Assembly: GCA_003290165.1 (NCBI GenBank)
Contig: QNQO01000515.1
Coordinates: 496,001-560,000, forward strand
Direction of reading: 5' to 3'
Length of the DNA: 64,000 bases
DNA from: Berberis thunbergii
Lineage: Eukaryota; Streptophyta; Magnoliopsida; Ranunculales; Berberidaceae
Shown piece by piece: positions 22,801 through 33,573 of the stretch; the stretch's first letter is position 1; each line of letters begins with the position of its first letter. A program made the position numbers and the translations under genes. The notes beneath the pieces are model-generated. The model was not told where the DNA came from. It searched no databases and saw only the letters and a list, made by a program, of their open reading frames with translations.

Positions 22801-25800
22801 CCTTCCATTTCACTCCTACTTCCTCTTTCTATCCCTTTCTTTTTCTTCTCACTATCTTTTTCACTCTTAATTGGGGATTGATGCAGTCGTTTTTCACTCT
22901 CTGCTTTGACCTAATTCTTGCTGACCTGCTTAAGTAACGCACGTGAGCCACGGACCACTGTTGTGGTGGCCGATGACACTCCGATGCTAAAATTAGACAT
23001 GAATATGAGGAAGGCGTAATGCTATAACAGAGAATTTGTAGCGTATCTTAGCTTACAAACCTCTGTCTTATTTATAGTGCAAGAAGTCCTGGTTCTACTA
23101 GGCCATCGTAGGCGTAGTTTAGGAATGAGATTTTCGTGGGGATCATTCTCTAATTAGGAGTCGTGCTGTAGGAGGAAAGTTCCATATTAGCCCCGTGCTC
23201 CTAGATACGCGGGAGATAGTTCTCAATCCAAGAGCAATCCGTAGAAAGGAGTTTCCTTGTGTGAAATGTACTCTGATATTTGCTTCCTAGTTGGAAGCAG
23301 AAAGCAGCTGTAGTTGCCTTTCCGAAGCTGATTCTTGAGATACTTGCCTCAGTAGGACTTATGGGTATTGAAGATAGTTGTGAGACGTGTGGGCCTAGTA
23401 TGCTGTGAGAGTTTGGGTCCACCTGGCGGACTGAATTGAACAGGCTTAGAACCTTTTGGGCCGCATCAGTGTTGGGCTGATGCTAGGGCCCGTATTTCCT
23501 CGAGATCATCATGACACATGTGTGGCTTAGAGGTCTGACCATTTTTATGTATCATCAACTACTCCCGCTGAGTTAGTGGGGCGTTAAGTCAGTCTACTGA
23601 CTCTTCAGAAAGACAATTGTACCGTCATGATGATTGGACTCAAAGCGTTCGTCTTGAGCGGCGCATGACATTAATGGGTATGCCACTACTCAAGGAGGGA
23701 AAGTGCGGTTTGCCTTCCCTATAAATATTTACTGTCTTGAGGAGGATTTCTCCATTGTCATTTGGGCTATTTTTTCGAGCTATAGTATTTGTTTTTTCTT
23801 CTAATGGCTGACAATGTTAAATTTTCTTCCAAGGATGTGTTATCCCTTGCTTGTATCAATTTCTTCGAAGGTAGTTTGGTCGACGAAACTAAGTTGATCA
23901 GGCTCCGTAGTTTGTATCGCATCTCGGGAGGTTTGTAAATTGTTTTCGCGTTTGGAGTTTTAGGTCCGACTGTACCTCATGGGTTCATAGGCTTGCACCG
24001 AGGCATGTTCGAGTTCGAGCTCCGATTTTCCAGTGCCAGATGGTGTCTGGCGTTTCTTACCCATTTTCGTATGCCTCCCGCTCAAATGGTGTCGAGCGGG
24101 TTAAAGATACTGCTCGCAATTTTCCTGAGGGTTCATGACGCTGGCCTTCGTTTGACTTCGTCGGTGATCCACCACCTGACCAAGGCTCGATTGGATTTCA
24201 GGGGTATCTGTGTCCTGAAATGTCCTTGTCTACGACTGGCAGTGAACAACGCTGAATCTTGGGAGAAGCAATGGTTCTTGGCTTCGGCGGATTTTGGATA
24301 CTTCAAGCTCGAGAGCCGTAGAGTGTCTCGATACTTTTAGCTTGATCTTGGTGAGTCACTTGGTCGTCGGTGCATGCATATTTTTGTATGTTCTTTTTGC
24401 GATACGGGTTCTGATGTTGTTCCTTTGTTTAAGGGAGGTTTGTTATTTCGTCTCTCAGAGAGGAAGAGAAGCGGATAGAGAGAGTTTCTCAAGCTCCTTT
24501 TGACTTCCATTGAGGAGGTCATAATGCCAGGCAATGTCACACGCTGCAGGCTGCTACGGTGTTCTTATGGTGCTCACCCTGTGTCAGGTTCACCGGCTGA
24601 GGGGGTGGTTGCTTGTCGCGCGAGGAAGAGAAGTCTAGCCTTGCCCAGCCTTTCCGGGCTTGCTGAATTGGAGGCGAATGTACCTCCCGTCGTTGTCCCA
24701 AGGAAGAGGCAAACTTCTGTCAGGGCGACTTCTTCCCTTAGTATGTCGCGGTCTGCACAAGTGACACCCTTGGGGGGTCGCGACCTTTCTCTAGATGCTC
24801 TGGCTTCCCTTGTTAACTTAGCGGGGGAGGAAGTTGGGCTGCGTGTTGAGGTTTCGCGTCATCGTGGTCTCGGGACAGCTGCTCGTGCCCTAGAGTCATA
24901 GAGTCCTGTCTCGCTGCACCCCAAAGCCCGTGGGAAGATTATTGCCTTGGATAAAGCCTTCGCGGATCTGGAGGCGGAGGAGCGCTAATACTATGAGGCC
25001 CTGTTGGGCACGGTGGACTTTGACGTGTCAGGCAAGAGACCGTTAATCATGTCCGAGGTCATTTGGGGTAGACTGGAGCTCTTGGAGCTGATTAGAGGAT
25101 AGTATCTCGGTATTGACCTTGATTTTGCTTGCTACAGGAGGCCTGCTTTCGGGCCGATCAATCAAGGGGAGGGCTCTGACACCATGAGGCTTACTGATGA
25201 GGAGGATGCTTCTTCTTATAGAGTGATTGTAACTTCATTTCTTGGACGAATAATATATAGATATGTTTTTTGAATGAAAGTATTGTTTTACCCCGCATTG
25301 TCGTGTTTATTTTAGTTGCTTCGTAGGCCGTAGAGTTTGCACTGCTAGGCGAAATGTTTGTCTTCATCAGTCAAAATATATTGCTGTTTTGGGTTGCACT
25401 TGTGACAGATTAGGGATTAACTAGTAGAAGTCGTTGTTGGTCAGGGGTTTACAAGGCTCCTTCAGCCATTATCTGTAATGACTTCCTAAGTGTTGGCGGA
25501 CTAGTGCTGACTTATGCTCTTATTCCTTCAGCCATTGTGATCCGCATGGTGCGGATTAGGCTTTGTTTACCAGAGGTCATCGTCATCAGTCGAGGACTGA
25601 CTAAGCTTTTCAGAGTTCAGCAATCATTGTATGTATTGAGAGCAATAATCCCTTGGCGAGTCATCGTCATTAGCGGACAAGCGCTGATTAGACTCCCACT
25701 TCCTCAGCCGTCGTGATCTGCGCAAAGTGGATTAGGCACTGGGATGATATTCGAGTTTGGCCGTAGCCGGGCTGGTTGAGGGTTGTAACGAACAACAGTG

Positions 25801-28800
25801 GAAATTTTGGTAAAAGCAAAATATTTTATTAATAATATTTTTTGAGGTGCTATATATTCCATGGTCCTTTAAGCCCATCGCCGTCTGCGTCTTCCAGCTA
25901 GTATGTTCCCGGCCTGTTGACCTTGACAACTCTGTAAGGTCTTTTCCAATTCGGATTTAGCTTTTTCGCTATGGCTTCTTTGGTGTTCTGTTGGGTCTTC
26001 CTGAGTACTCAATCACCTACTTTGAATTCGTGTGGCTTGACCTTCTTGTTGTAGTATTGCGCCATCCGTTGTTGGTAGGCGGCTATCTTGGTGGAGGCTA
26101 GATCCTGTTTTTCGTCGAGGAGGTCCAGCCCTACGCGCAAGGCTTCATTTTTATCTGGTCTGAACTCTTCCGTTCGGAAGATTGGTACCTCGAGTTCTAT
26201 CGGAACCATAGCTTTCGACCCATATGCTAGGGCGAAGGGCATCTCTTCGGTAGGGACTCTTTTAGTTGTTCAATATGCCCAGAGTATTCATGGTAGCTTT
26301 GAAATTCATTTTCCTTTGGTTGCGTCGAACTTTCTTTTGATTGTTTCTAGGATCGTCCAATTGGTAACTTCCGCTTAGCCGTTGGCCTGATGGTGTCCTG
26401 GCGAGGCACAATTTTTTGACCTTGTTACCTTTGAACTGAGTTCCGTTGTCACTAACCAATACTCTGGGGATGCCGAATCTACAAACAATTGTAGCCCATA
26501 TGAATTTTTCGATCTGGATCTACCCAATTTTGGATGGGGGCTCGGCCTCGACCCATTTGGTGAAGTAGTCAACGGCCACAAGAAGAAATTTTTTACCAAC
26601 CGATGCCGGGAACGACCCGACGATGTCCATTTCTCATTGCGCGAATGGCCATGGACTAGTCATTGAAGTCGGTGGCTGGGTCGGCATATGGGTGTATGGT
26701 GCGAACCTCTGATATTTGTCGCACTTGCAGACAATATCTTTGGCGTCTCGCTGCATGGTCGGTCAATAATACCCTAGAGTTGGGGCCTTATGGGCGAAAG
26801 TTCTCTCGCCTGGGTGATTCCCGCATATACCGCTGTGGATCATTCCCAAGACTTGGCTTGCTTTTGAAGGTGATAGATATCAGAGCAGAGCCCTTGTTAC
26901 CGACCTCCAGTATAACCTGATGTTTAAGAGTGTACCTTGCTGTTCTGTTTTTAAGTCTTCCTTCTTCAATTTTAGTATCAGAGTCATCCAATTTGGTTGT
27001 GTTTTCGCGGTGCAGATATCTCTATGCTCTTCCTTGTTGAGGCTTGATTTTCCTTGATATTTGATGAGGCCGCTAGAGACGTCGTCGGAGGCTGAGGCTT
27101 CTTTGACTAGCGTGTCAGCTCTTTGGTTGTCATCTTGGGGGCACTGTGTGAACTGGCAGCTCTTGAATTTGTCCATTACGCCAAGTACCTTGTTGCAGTA
27201 GGCTATTATGCGAGGATCTTTGCTATTAAAATCTCCTTTGAACTGGTTGACTTCTAGTCTTGAGTCGTTGTCTACCGTTAGACGATCTATACCAATCCTA
27301 AAGTTAGCTTTAGGTCGAAAAGGAGGGCTTCGTGTTCGGTCTCGTTATTTGAAGCGGGGAAGCCGAATCCGATTGCCTTTTTGAGGGTGAAGCCGCTGGG
27401 GAACGGAGTGTGATCCCTGCTCCGCTCGCCCTAACAGTTGAAGATCCGTCACAGCGCAAGGTCCATGTTTGGACATCTGATTTCGATAGCTGGTAGTCTA
27501 TCTTCGGCTCCTCTCCGTCGGTGAACTCAGCAGTGAAATCTTCTAGTGCCTGTGCTTTGATGGCGGTTCTTAGAGCGTAATTTATGTCAAACTGTCCAAG
27601 CTCTACCGACCATTTCACCATTCTGCCAGAAGCTCGAGTTTATGCAATATTGAGCGAAGTGGATGCTTGGTCAGGGCCGTTATGAAGTAGGCTTGAAAAT
27701 AGGGTCTTAGTTTTCTAGAGGATACGACCAGCGCCGGAGCCAACTTTTCCTGGTCTGGATAGTGTGCTGGTCTGTGTAGTATATTGGTCTCTTGACCAGC
27801 ATGTGGTCTATGTATACTTTAAGCCGAATGACATCACCCTATAGTAGTATATTCCTCTTTCCGTCACGAAAGATGTTTTCTCTTGATCTGGAGGGTGCAT
27901 CAATATTTGATTGTAGCCTGAATAGGCCTCCATGAAGCTGAGTACGTTGTGCCCTGAAGTGGCGTCTTTGATCTGATCGATGCGTGGGAGTGGGAAATTG
28001 TCCTTTGGGCAAACTTTGTTTAAGTCGGTGTAGTCTACACACACTCTCCATTTTTCGTTTTTCTTTTTTACGAGAATGGTGTTTGCCAGCCAGTCGGGGT
28101 ATCGCGTTTCCTTTATCATGCCTGCATCGAGTAAACGTTGTATCTCCTCGTTTATGATCGCATTTCTTTCGGACACCACAAGTCTTTTCTTCTTCCTAAC
28201 GGTTTTCTTTGATGGGTCCACCTCGAGGCGATGGGTGATTATTGACTGATCGATCCCCACCATGTCTCGTATGGTCCAGGCGAAAATGTCTTGGTTACTC
28301 TGCAGCAGCTCCGTAAGTTGCTCCTCCACTGCATTGCTTAGGCGGGAACCAATCTAAATGACCCTCCTATTTTGAGGGATGTCGATGTAGATCGTAACAA
28401 TCTCTTCATCTGCCTATACGACATTGGGTTTGCCCCCGAGAGCTTACTAGTGTCTCGTTATCTAGTGTCAGTTGTTCTTCTCCTACGCTTCGGTTGAACA
28501 GAGGATTGTCTTAGCCACTAAGTAAGCTGCTTGTTAAGAATTGCCAAGTGGCAAGGCCGTCATATCTTCCCTGACAGCTAATTGATCTTCTCTCAATGTA
28601 CCGATCGCCCGGTTCGTTGGATACTTGACGCACTGGTGCAGGGTGGAGACTGTAGCTTCCAGATGATATATCCAGGGTCTTTCTAAGACCGTGTTGTATG
28701 CCGAATGCGCGTCAATCACTATGAACTCTTGAAACAGGGTTTTCTGTTTCAAGAGTTGGCTGCTCTCCCACTATTATAGTCAGCTGTATCTTTCCCACGG

Positions 28801-31800
28801 GGAACTGTTTTTCGCCACTAAAGTCGATCACCGGACGACTGTCAGGGGTCAACGTTGCCTCGTCAAGTTGCATGTTGTGAAGCGTACGGAGGAACATGAC
28901 GTTCATCGAGCTCCCAGTATCTACCAAGGACCTTATGTCCCAGCCCGCTAGAGAAATTGTCACCATTAGGGCGTCATTTGTGCGGGAGCTGTATGCTCTG
29001 GAGATCTTTCTCCGTAAATACCAGCGGCGTCGATGGGCTTCTTTTTCGACCATGCTGCATCAGTTGCTCGCCACGTATCGCTAGGATCCTCATACCTTGT
29101 AAAGCCCTTTTCCTAGATCTGTTGGATATTTCGGATTCGGAATGTGCTCCATGAAGCACATGTATTTCGTTGACCAGTAGCTCCTCGGGTTCAGTTCTTC
29201 CTTGGGCGATGAAGCCTTGTGTTTCCTTTGCTAGGTTAGTCATGCTTACCGGAGGATCCAACATCAAAAGGTTGTAGAACTTTCCTTTTGTCAGCCTATT
29301 GATGAAAGCCAAGACGGCTGTTGCGGGAGCGCCAACTTGGTGATCATGCGTTACCCACGTTATGGAGGGTGGTGAAACAACGTCAAGCTAAGTGCTAGAC
29401 GTTCCACCACACTCTTCGTTATTGTGGGATTTGGTGGTCACCATCCCTCTGTATTTAAAAGGGAGATGATGCAGGTGAATAAGCTAGGAACTTTGTCGTC
29501 CCCACGGACGGTGCCAAACTGATGTAGTCGTTTTTCGCTCCCTGCTTTGACCTAATTCCTGCTGACCTGCACAAGCAACGCACCTGAGCCACGGACCACC
29601 ATTGTGGTGGCCGATGACACTCCGATGCTAAAGTTAGACAGGGATTTGAGGAAGGTGTAATGTTGTAATAGGGAATTTGTAGCGTACCTTAGCTTACAAA
29701 CCTCACGTCTTATTTATAGTGCAAGGAATTTTGGTTCTACCAGATCATCTTAGGCGTAGTTTAGGAATGAAATTTTCGTGGAGATCTTTCTCTAATTAGG
29801 AGTCGTGATGTAGGAGGAAAGTTCCTTGTTAGTCCCTGTGCTCCTAGATACGTGAGAGATAGTTTCCAATCCAAGAGCAATCCATAGAAGGGAGTTTCCC
29901 TGTGTGGAATGTACTATGATATTTGCTTCCTGGTTGGAAGTAGAGAGCAATTGTAGTTGCCCGTCCAAAGCTGATCCTCGAGATATTTGCCTTAATTGGA
30001 CTTATGGGTATTGAGGATAGTTGTGAGATGTGTAGTCCTAGCATGCTATGAGAGTTCGGGTCCGCCTAACGGACTGAATTGAGCGGGTTAAGAATCGCTT
30101 GGGCCAGATCAGTGTTGGGTTGATGCTAGGGCTCGTATTTCCTCGAGATCATCATGACACGTGTGTGACTTAGAGCTGTGACCATTTTTTATGTATCATC
30201 TGGGATATTAGTTTTTTAAGTTTGAAAGGTATTTGATTCACTCTCTCACTCAATTAGGTAAAAACAAATGGAGGTGTAATTCACTCTCTCACCGAATAAG
30301 TCTAAAAAATTGATGTTTGAATCATTTTATTTTATGGATTGATTTTGCAAAAAAAAAAAAAAAAAACACAATGCCCCCTGAAGAGCACAAGAACTTTGTG
30401 TTAAATTTTTGGAAAAGCGGGTTACAGGCGCCCAAACTCGTTGTGCCAAAATTTAATACAAAATTCTTGTGTTCTTTGTTGTTTTGGCAAAAGCTAGAAG
30501 GCTTGACGGTTTGGTAAAACATCTGGCTTGGATGTCTTACCAAACCGTGATGGTAAAATTTGGCCTATGGTGCCTCCTAACGAAAAAGCAGTTGGTGGTG
30601 TCTCTAATAACATCATAGCACCTAGAAATTTTGAAATTATAGCCCTTTTTTTTTGTCTATTTCAGATATGTAAAATCAAACCCACCAAGTTTTAGAATAT
30701 TTTGTTACGTAGAATTCATTCTCAAGAAGTATGATTATGTAGGGGTGGGCACGGAACGGAATGAGACCGGACGGACCTCATCCCTATCCCATCCCATTTA
30801 TTCGGAATCGGGATAGGATTAATCTCATCCCGATCTCATCTCATCCCAAACGGGTTCGAGACGGGATGAGCATGTACTAAATAGTTCTCCAATGAAAAAT
30901 AAAAAAAGAATTTTATCTCACATTGCTCACACACCAATAATGTCAAATTTATGTACATGTAACCTTCAATATAACAATATTAAATGTCATATAAAATTTG
31001 TGGAGGGTTAACTTACAATGGAATTAAGTTTGTTAAGTGAATCATGGGAGATGGAAGAAGCCTCTCTATAGATCCATCTTGCATATTTCCATAAGAGTTG
31101 AAATACTATTCGTACAAGATACAATTAGGAGCAATGTTCTCAAACTATATAAGCCATAGTGCAAAACTAACACAAACCATCATTTGTCTTTATTTTCTAC
31201 AAGAATAATTGTCCTATAACCAATCTAAAATGTGAAAAAACATAAATTTTTATGAGTCTATTTGACCTAAAATATCCAAATTGAAGTTTCTACCTAAACA
31301 AAGAGTACCAAATCAAGCAAGTAAATTTTCAAATTGTAGATGTTTTTATTTAATTTCAATACATCCTAAACTTTCCTTTAGAAGAGTAGTTTGATTAAAA
31401 TTATTAATAATAAATATTAAATAAATAAATTCAGGACGAGACTGGACAAGATGGGCGATATTGAAAATCTTCATCTTGATCCCATCTCACTCTAAATTGG
31501 GACGAGACGGGATCAGTATGAGTTTAATCAATCCCAAAAGGACTAAAAAAAATTGAGACGGGATCGCGGGATGGGATGCCCATCCCTAAGATTATATACC
31601 ACATTTGTGATTTCAGGCGGGAGTGGAATTATTAGATTTCTCACTGGATATGGGACTTGAATGGTTTGGTAAGGGGCCAAAGGAATCTGATGCTTGGAGA
31701 TAGGAGAGTTGGATGACCACTCCCTTCTCTTTAAATATTTTATCCTTTTCTCTCTCTTTCCCTATTTTTCTTGAGAAAGGATTTCTCTGCAGCCAAATAT

Positions 31801-33315
31801 TTCTTCTCTCTTTTGCAATGTGAAAAAGACAGAGACACGTGTATCAATATCTGATACGGATACGAGGTATTAAGCATGTTGACTAAAACTATGATATTAT
31901 TTAATTTTTGTAAGTCTTCGGATTTTTTTACTTATCAATCAATATGCTACATATGTGTACTTCCCATAATAAACTTATAATATTTATAAATAGTTTAAAC
32001 CTTGGAAAGATACGTGTATGACACATGTATTGTTTCGAAAACGGACTTTCCTTATTAGTTCTTACGTAGTTCTTCTCTAGAGCTGTCAACCCAACCAAAC
32101 TATGCAACCAAGTAAAAATGTTTGATGACCCAAAGAAAGAGTACCCATTGATGTGTCTGTGAGTATTGACATGTGTGTTGGTGTCTGCCACGCTCCAAAC
32201 GAGGAAACAAAATACTGAAAGTGCTATAATCCTTGTTACATATAGGAGCATTAGTGTGTTTATGTTCTTGAAAAGTTATGAGCAAGATCGTAATTTTGGC
32301 AACACTTGTTTTTCAGATATGTCAAAAGCAGAAGTGATAAACAGTTGCGAAGCCCAATGTACAAATTCAAAACAAAAGATTGTGAACCAGAAGGCACCAC
32401 CGGGAGTAAGGCTCCAATAGTTCCGTGCGGTCTCATTGCTTGGAGTTTGTTCAATGATACATATGGAATTTCCATAAATAACACAAAGATAGAAATCAAT
32501 AAGAAGAACATAGCCTGGAAAAGTGACAGGGAGAGTAAGTTTTCAGATAAAGTCTTTCCTGAAAACTTCCAAAAGGGTGGCTTAATTGGGGGTGGCAAAC
32601 TGAATGAAACACAATCTGTAAGTGCCATAAATATCATTATCCTCTGTGCTTTTCTTCTTGATGATTTGCTCCCCCTTATCATGTTACACTGCTCTGCTTT
32701 TGATTGAACTTTCACTGTGGCAGTTGAGTGAGCAAGAGGATCTTATGTTTGGATGCGAACAGCAGCCCTGCCAACTTTCAGAAAGCTTTATGGCAAGATA
32801 AATAGGAGCCTAGAAGCTAATGAGACGATAACAGTGGTAATACAGAACAACTATAACACCTACAGCTTTGGGGGCAAGAAAATGCTGGTTCTTTCAACTA
32901 CAAGTTGGATTGGTGGGAAAAATGATTTTCTGGGAATAGCATACCTTACTGTTGGTGGACTTTGTCTGTTTTTAGCAATAAGCTTCATAATTGTGTATGT
33001 GATAAAACCGAGGTGAGTAATTTCATAAAAGTTATCATATATTTTGTTTTGAATCTGCAGACTACAGTCTCCCATAATCTTGCACCACATAAAGTTGCCA
33101 ACAAATGAAGAAGATGCCTTTTATTTTTATTTTTTTAATGCACTTTAGTTTTGGTAATTCTTATTTGCTGCTTACTAGTTGCATGGTTAATCTTCATCAA
33201 TATGATCTCTTATCAATCTGCAAACTGGCTGAGTTTGATGTGGCTTTTCTGTAGGCCTCTAGGAGACCCATCCTTCTTGTCGTGGAACAGAAATCCAGCA
33301 GGGCATTTGAATTAA
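17808..33315 (+). CDS. ALIS: ALA-interacting subunit (CDC50/LEM3 family), frame broken in exon 7
   Basis: The beta subunit of P4-ATPase phospholipid flippases, needed for their exit from the ER and for lipid flipping. Exons: 17808-17877, 19310-19368, 20657-20731, 20831-20947, 21032-21102, 32317-32617, 32724-33012, 33255-33315; all junctions are GT-AG and phases agree. The product would be about 347 aa, the normal family length. Visible are SRFTQQELPACKP (25-37), a first membrane segment (about 43-64), VVEIVDRYD (69-77), an NKT glycosylation site, IVPCGLIAWSLFNDTY (165-180), NDFLGIAYLTVGG leading into the second membrane segment, and the GDPSFLSWNRNP tail. The start is the first ATG after a short leader and gives the usual K/S-rich N-terminus. 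Exon lengths sum to 1043, one base short: a base is missing near 32746-32750 between LSEQEDL and WMRTAALP. It is either a recent loss or a sequence error. Confidence 0.93.
17878..19309. other. ALIS intron 1
   Basis: 1.43 kb. Open frames inside (for example 18719-18919 and 18832-19040) show no recognisable motifs, and no transposon ends were identified. Confidence 0.6.
19712..19820 (+). repeat. (ATT)n microsatellite in ALIS intron 2
   Basis: About 35 near-perfect TTA/ATT units. It produces long poly-I and poly-Y open frames that are not genes. It is likely length-polymorphic. Confidence 0.97.
21227..22246. repeat. 511-bp direct tandem duplication in ALIS intron 5
   Basis: Copies start at 21227 (GAAACAATCCTTAATTACTT) and 21738 (GAAACCATCCTTAATTACTT) and run about 510 bp each, with a third copy starting at 22247 (GAAACCATC) but breaking off at once. 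The copies differ at a few percent of sites and carry no coding capacity. Confidence 0.92.
22879..23557 (-). repeat. 3' LTR of element 2
   Basis: Plus-strand coordinates begin TGATGCAGTCG and end ATGTATCATCA. The adjacent plus-strand sequence ACTACTCCCGCTGAG is, on the minus strand, a purine-rich tract that can serve as the polypurine primer. Confidence 0.92.
23804..25260 (+). pseudogene. antisense ORF (aORF) of element 2
   Basis: Encoded opposite to pol, between the 3' LTR and the 3' UTR repeats. An ATG at 23804 opens MADNVKFSSKDVLSLACINF and reaches a stop at 23936. Another frame at 23993-24337 continues with FLTHFRMPPAQMVSSGLKILLAIFLRV, resembling the N-terminal region of the plant 'putative gypsy type transposon' family (Pfam Transposase_28). 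A third frame at 24500-24898 looks like its low-complexity C-terminal part. The region closes with an AATAATATA-rich stretch that could end its transcript. Three frames and several stops make it a relic; function unknown. Confidence 0.65.
25430..25740 (-). repeat. degenerate 3' UTR tandem units of element 2
   Basis: On the minus strand two to three loosely repeated units of roughly 110-120 bp contain GATGACGATGACTCG / GATGACGATGACC, CTAATCAGC / CTAATCCGC and GGCTGA blocks. The first unit matches the leading copy of the 127-bp array in element 1. Same position relative to integrase and aORF as in elements 1 and 4. Confidence 0.6.
25825..25843 (-). promoter_or_regulatory. conserved AT-rich motif after integrase, element 2
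   Basis: Same 19-bp sequence and same position as 45946-45964. On the sense strand it includes AATAAA. Confidence 0.4.
25930..27180 (-). pseudogene. integrase region of element 2
   Basis: Broken minus-strand frames. At 27176-26880 the end of the extra RNase H domain (FTQCPQDDNQRADTLVKEAS) leads into the integrase N-terminal zinc-finger region. At 26599-26262 core fragments appear (MVSDNGTQF). At 26242-26009 is the characteristic integrase tail MPFALAYGSKAMVPIELEVP followed by LDLLDEKQDLA and KVKPHEFKVGD. Integrase inserts the cDNA into the genome. Several frameshifts make it inactive. Confidence 0.88.
27310..27710 (-). pseudogene. RNase H and extra RNase H-like domain of element 2
   Basis: The left-going frame includes the end of the gypsy RNase H (KLRPYFQAYFITALTKHPLR in an adjacent frame, then KWSVELGQFDINY) and then WTLRCDGSSTVRASGAGI, the D-G-S-S...GAG motif of the second, archaeal-like RNase H known from the Tat lineage. 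Having both supports placement in Tat/Retand. The frame ends after about 100 residues. Confidence 0.75.
27808..28329 (-). pseudogene. reverse transcriptase of element 2, internally deleted
   Basis: 173 residues open with QLTELLQSNQDIFAWTIRDM and run through LLDAGMIKE, WRVCVDYTDLNKVCPKDNFP and YSGYNQILMHP to FGLKYT. The catalytic loop follows in another frame as YIDHMLVK, where the second aspartate of the usual YVDDM is H. It then jumps almost directly to the RNase H segment, so fingers are present but much of palm and thumb is missing. Confidence 0.9.
28534..29053 (-). pseudogene. aspartic protease region of element 2
   Basis: The frame at 29053-28712 contains ISLAGWDIRSLVDTGSSMNV, with the DTGSS catalytic motif. 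The overlapping frame at 28752-28534 carries FIVIDAHSAYNTVLERPWIY, the conserved end of Tat-type proteases. A frameshift between the two inactivates it. The enzyme would cleave the gag-pol polyprotein. Confidence 0.85.
28974..29312 (-). pseudogene. gag C-terminal remnant of element 2
   Basis: 112 residues beginning MAFINRLTKGKFYNLLMLDP, with the PPVSMTNLAKETQGFI block found after the main gag helix bundle in Tat elements. Only about 200 bp separate this from the primer site, so most of gag has been deleted. Confidence 0.75.
29520..30201 (-). repeat. 5' LTR of element 2
   Basis: Plus-strand coordinates begin TGATGTAGTCG and end ATGTATCATCT; the terminal A is changed to T relative to the other LTR. 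The 20 bases to its left contain the minus-strand primer-binding-like site (TTTGGCACCGTCCGTGGGGA). Confidence 0.92.
30384..30550. repeat. double hairpin in ALIS intron 5
   Basis: The first stem pairs 30384-30412 (AGCACAAGAACTTTGTGTTA region) with about 30450-30482. The second stem pairs CGGTTTGGTAAAACATC (from 30507) with GATGTCTTACCAAACCG (from 30531), perfect except for an A-C mismatch, over a 7-base loop. Together they look like a small foldback MITE. Confidence 0.75.
30740..31588. mobile_element. non-autonomous hAT-type element in ALIS intron 5
   Basis: It begins TAGGGGTGGGCACGG and ends GGGATGCCCATCCCTA, terminal inverted repeats of the hAT form. Flanks are nearly duplicated (GATTATGT left, GATTATAT right). 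Subterminal GGGATGAGA / GACGGGATC blocks repeat at both ends. No transposase; the AT-rich middle has no long ORF. Confidence 0.85.
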
Positions 33316-33573
33316 GACTGTGCTGCTCACCAATTGCTTCTAAATGCTGGGCAGCCATATGTGGCTATTAATCCTTCAACATTGTGCCCCATTCATCGTG
33401 ATACCATCTGGATGAGGTGTGTAATATTAATGCCCAAGACTTCTGAGTGTATATAGAGTAAAGAGCTTTACTATGGAGAATTCGAGCTTTAGTTGTATGA
33501 AGCATCCATTTGAGTTGCTTCGCTTTGAATTGCTTTAACTTGTATGACTTGTGTTGGTTTTTGTTGTACATGT

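Larger units (their letters stand above)
22879..30201 (-). mobile_element. Retand/Tat-type Ty3-gypsy element with both LTRs (element 2)
   Basis: 7.3 kb inside ALIS intron 5, on the strand opposite the gene. LTRs at 22879-23557 and 29520-30201, a 5-bp target duplication GGGAT (22874-22878 and 30202-30206), and a primer-binding-like site left of 29520. Minus-strand order is gag remnant, protease, reverse transcriptase, RNase H, a second RNase H-like domain and integrase. Between integrase and the 3' LTR lie a degenerate tandem region and an antisense ORF on the plus strand. The LTRs differ at roughly 10% of sites by eye, so it is an old insertion. Gag is mostly deleted, reverse transcriptase is internally deleted, and frames are broken. 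It is not autonomous. Confidence 0.92.
22640..30610. mobile_element. CACC-ended foldback element (copy 2) split by the Retand insertion
   Basis: Left flank near 22650-22700 (ATTATTTGAGGCACCACACC, then AAGAGGCACC) pairs with the reverse complement of 30570-30615 (GTTATTAGAGACACCACC, then TAGGAGGCACC). Between the left end and 22878 lies a pyrimidine-rich stretch like those of the elements at 15919 and 34620. The 7.3-kb Retand element sits inside. Ends are approximate and family membership is tentative. Confidence 0.45.
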
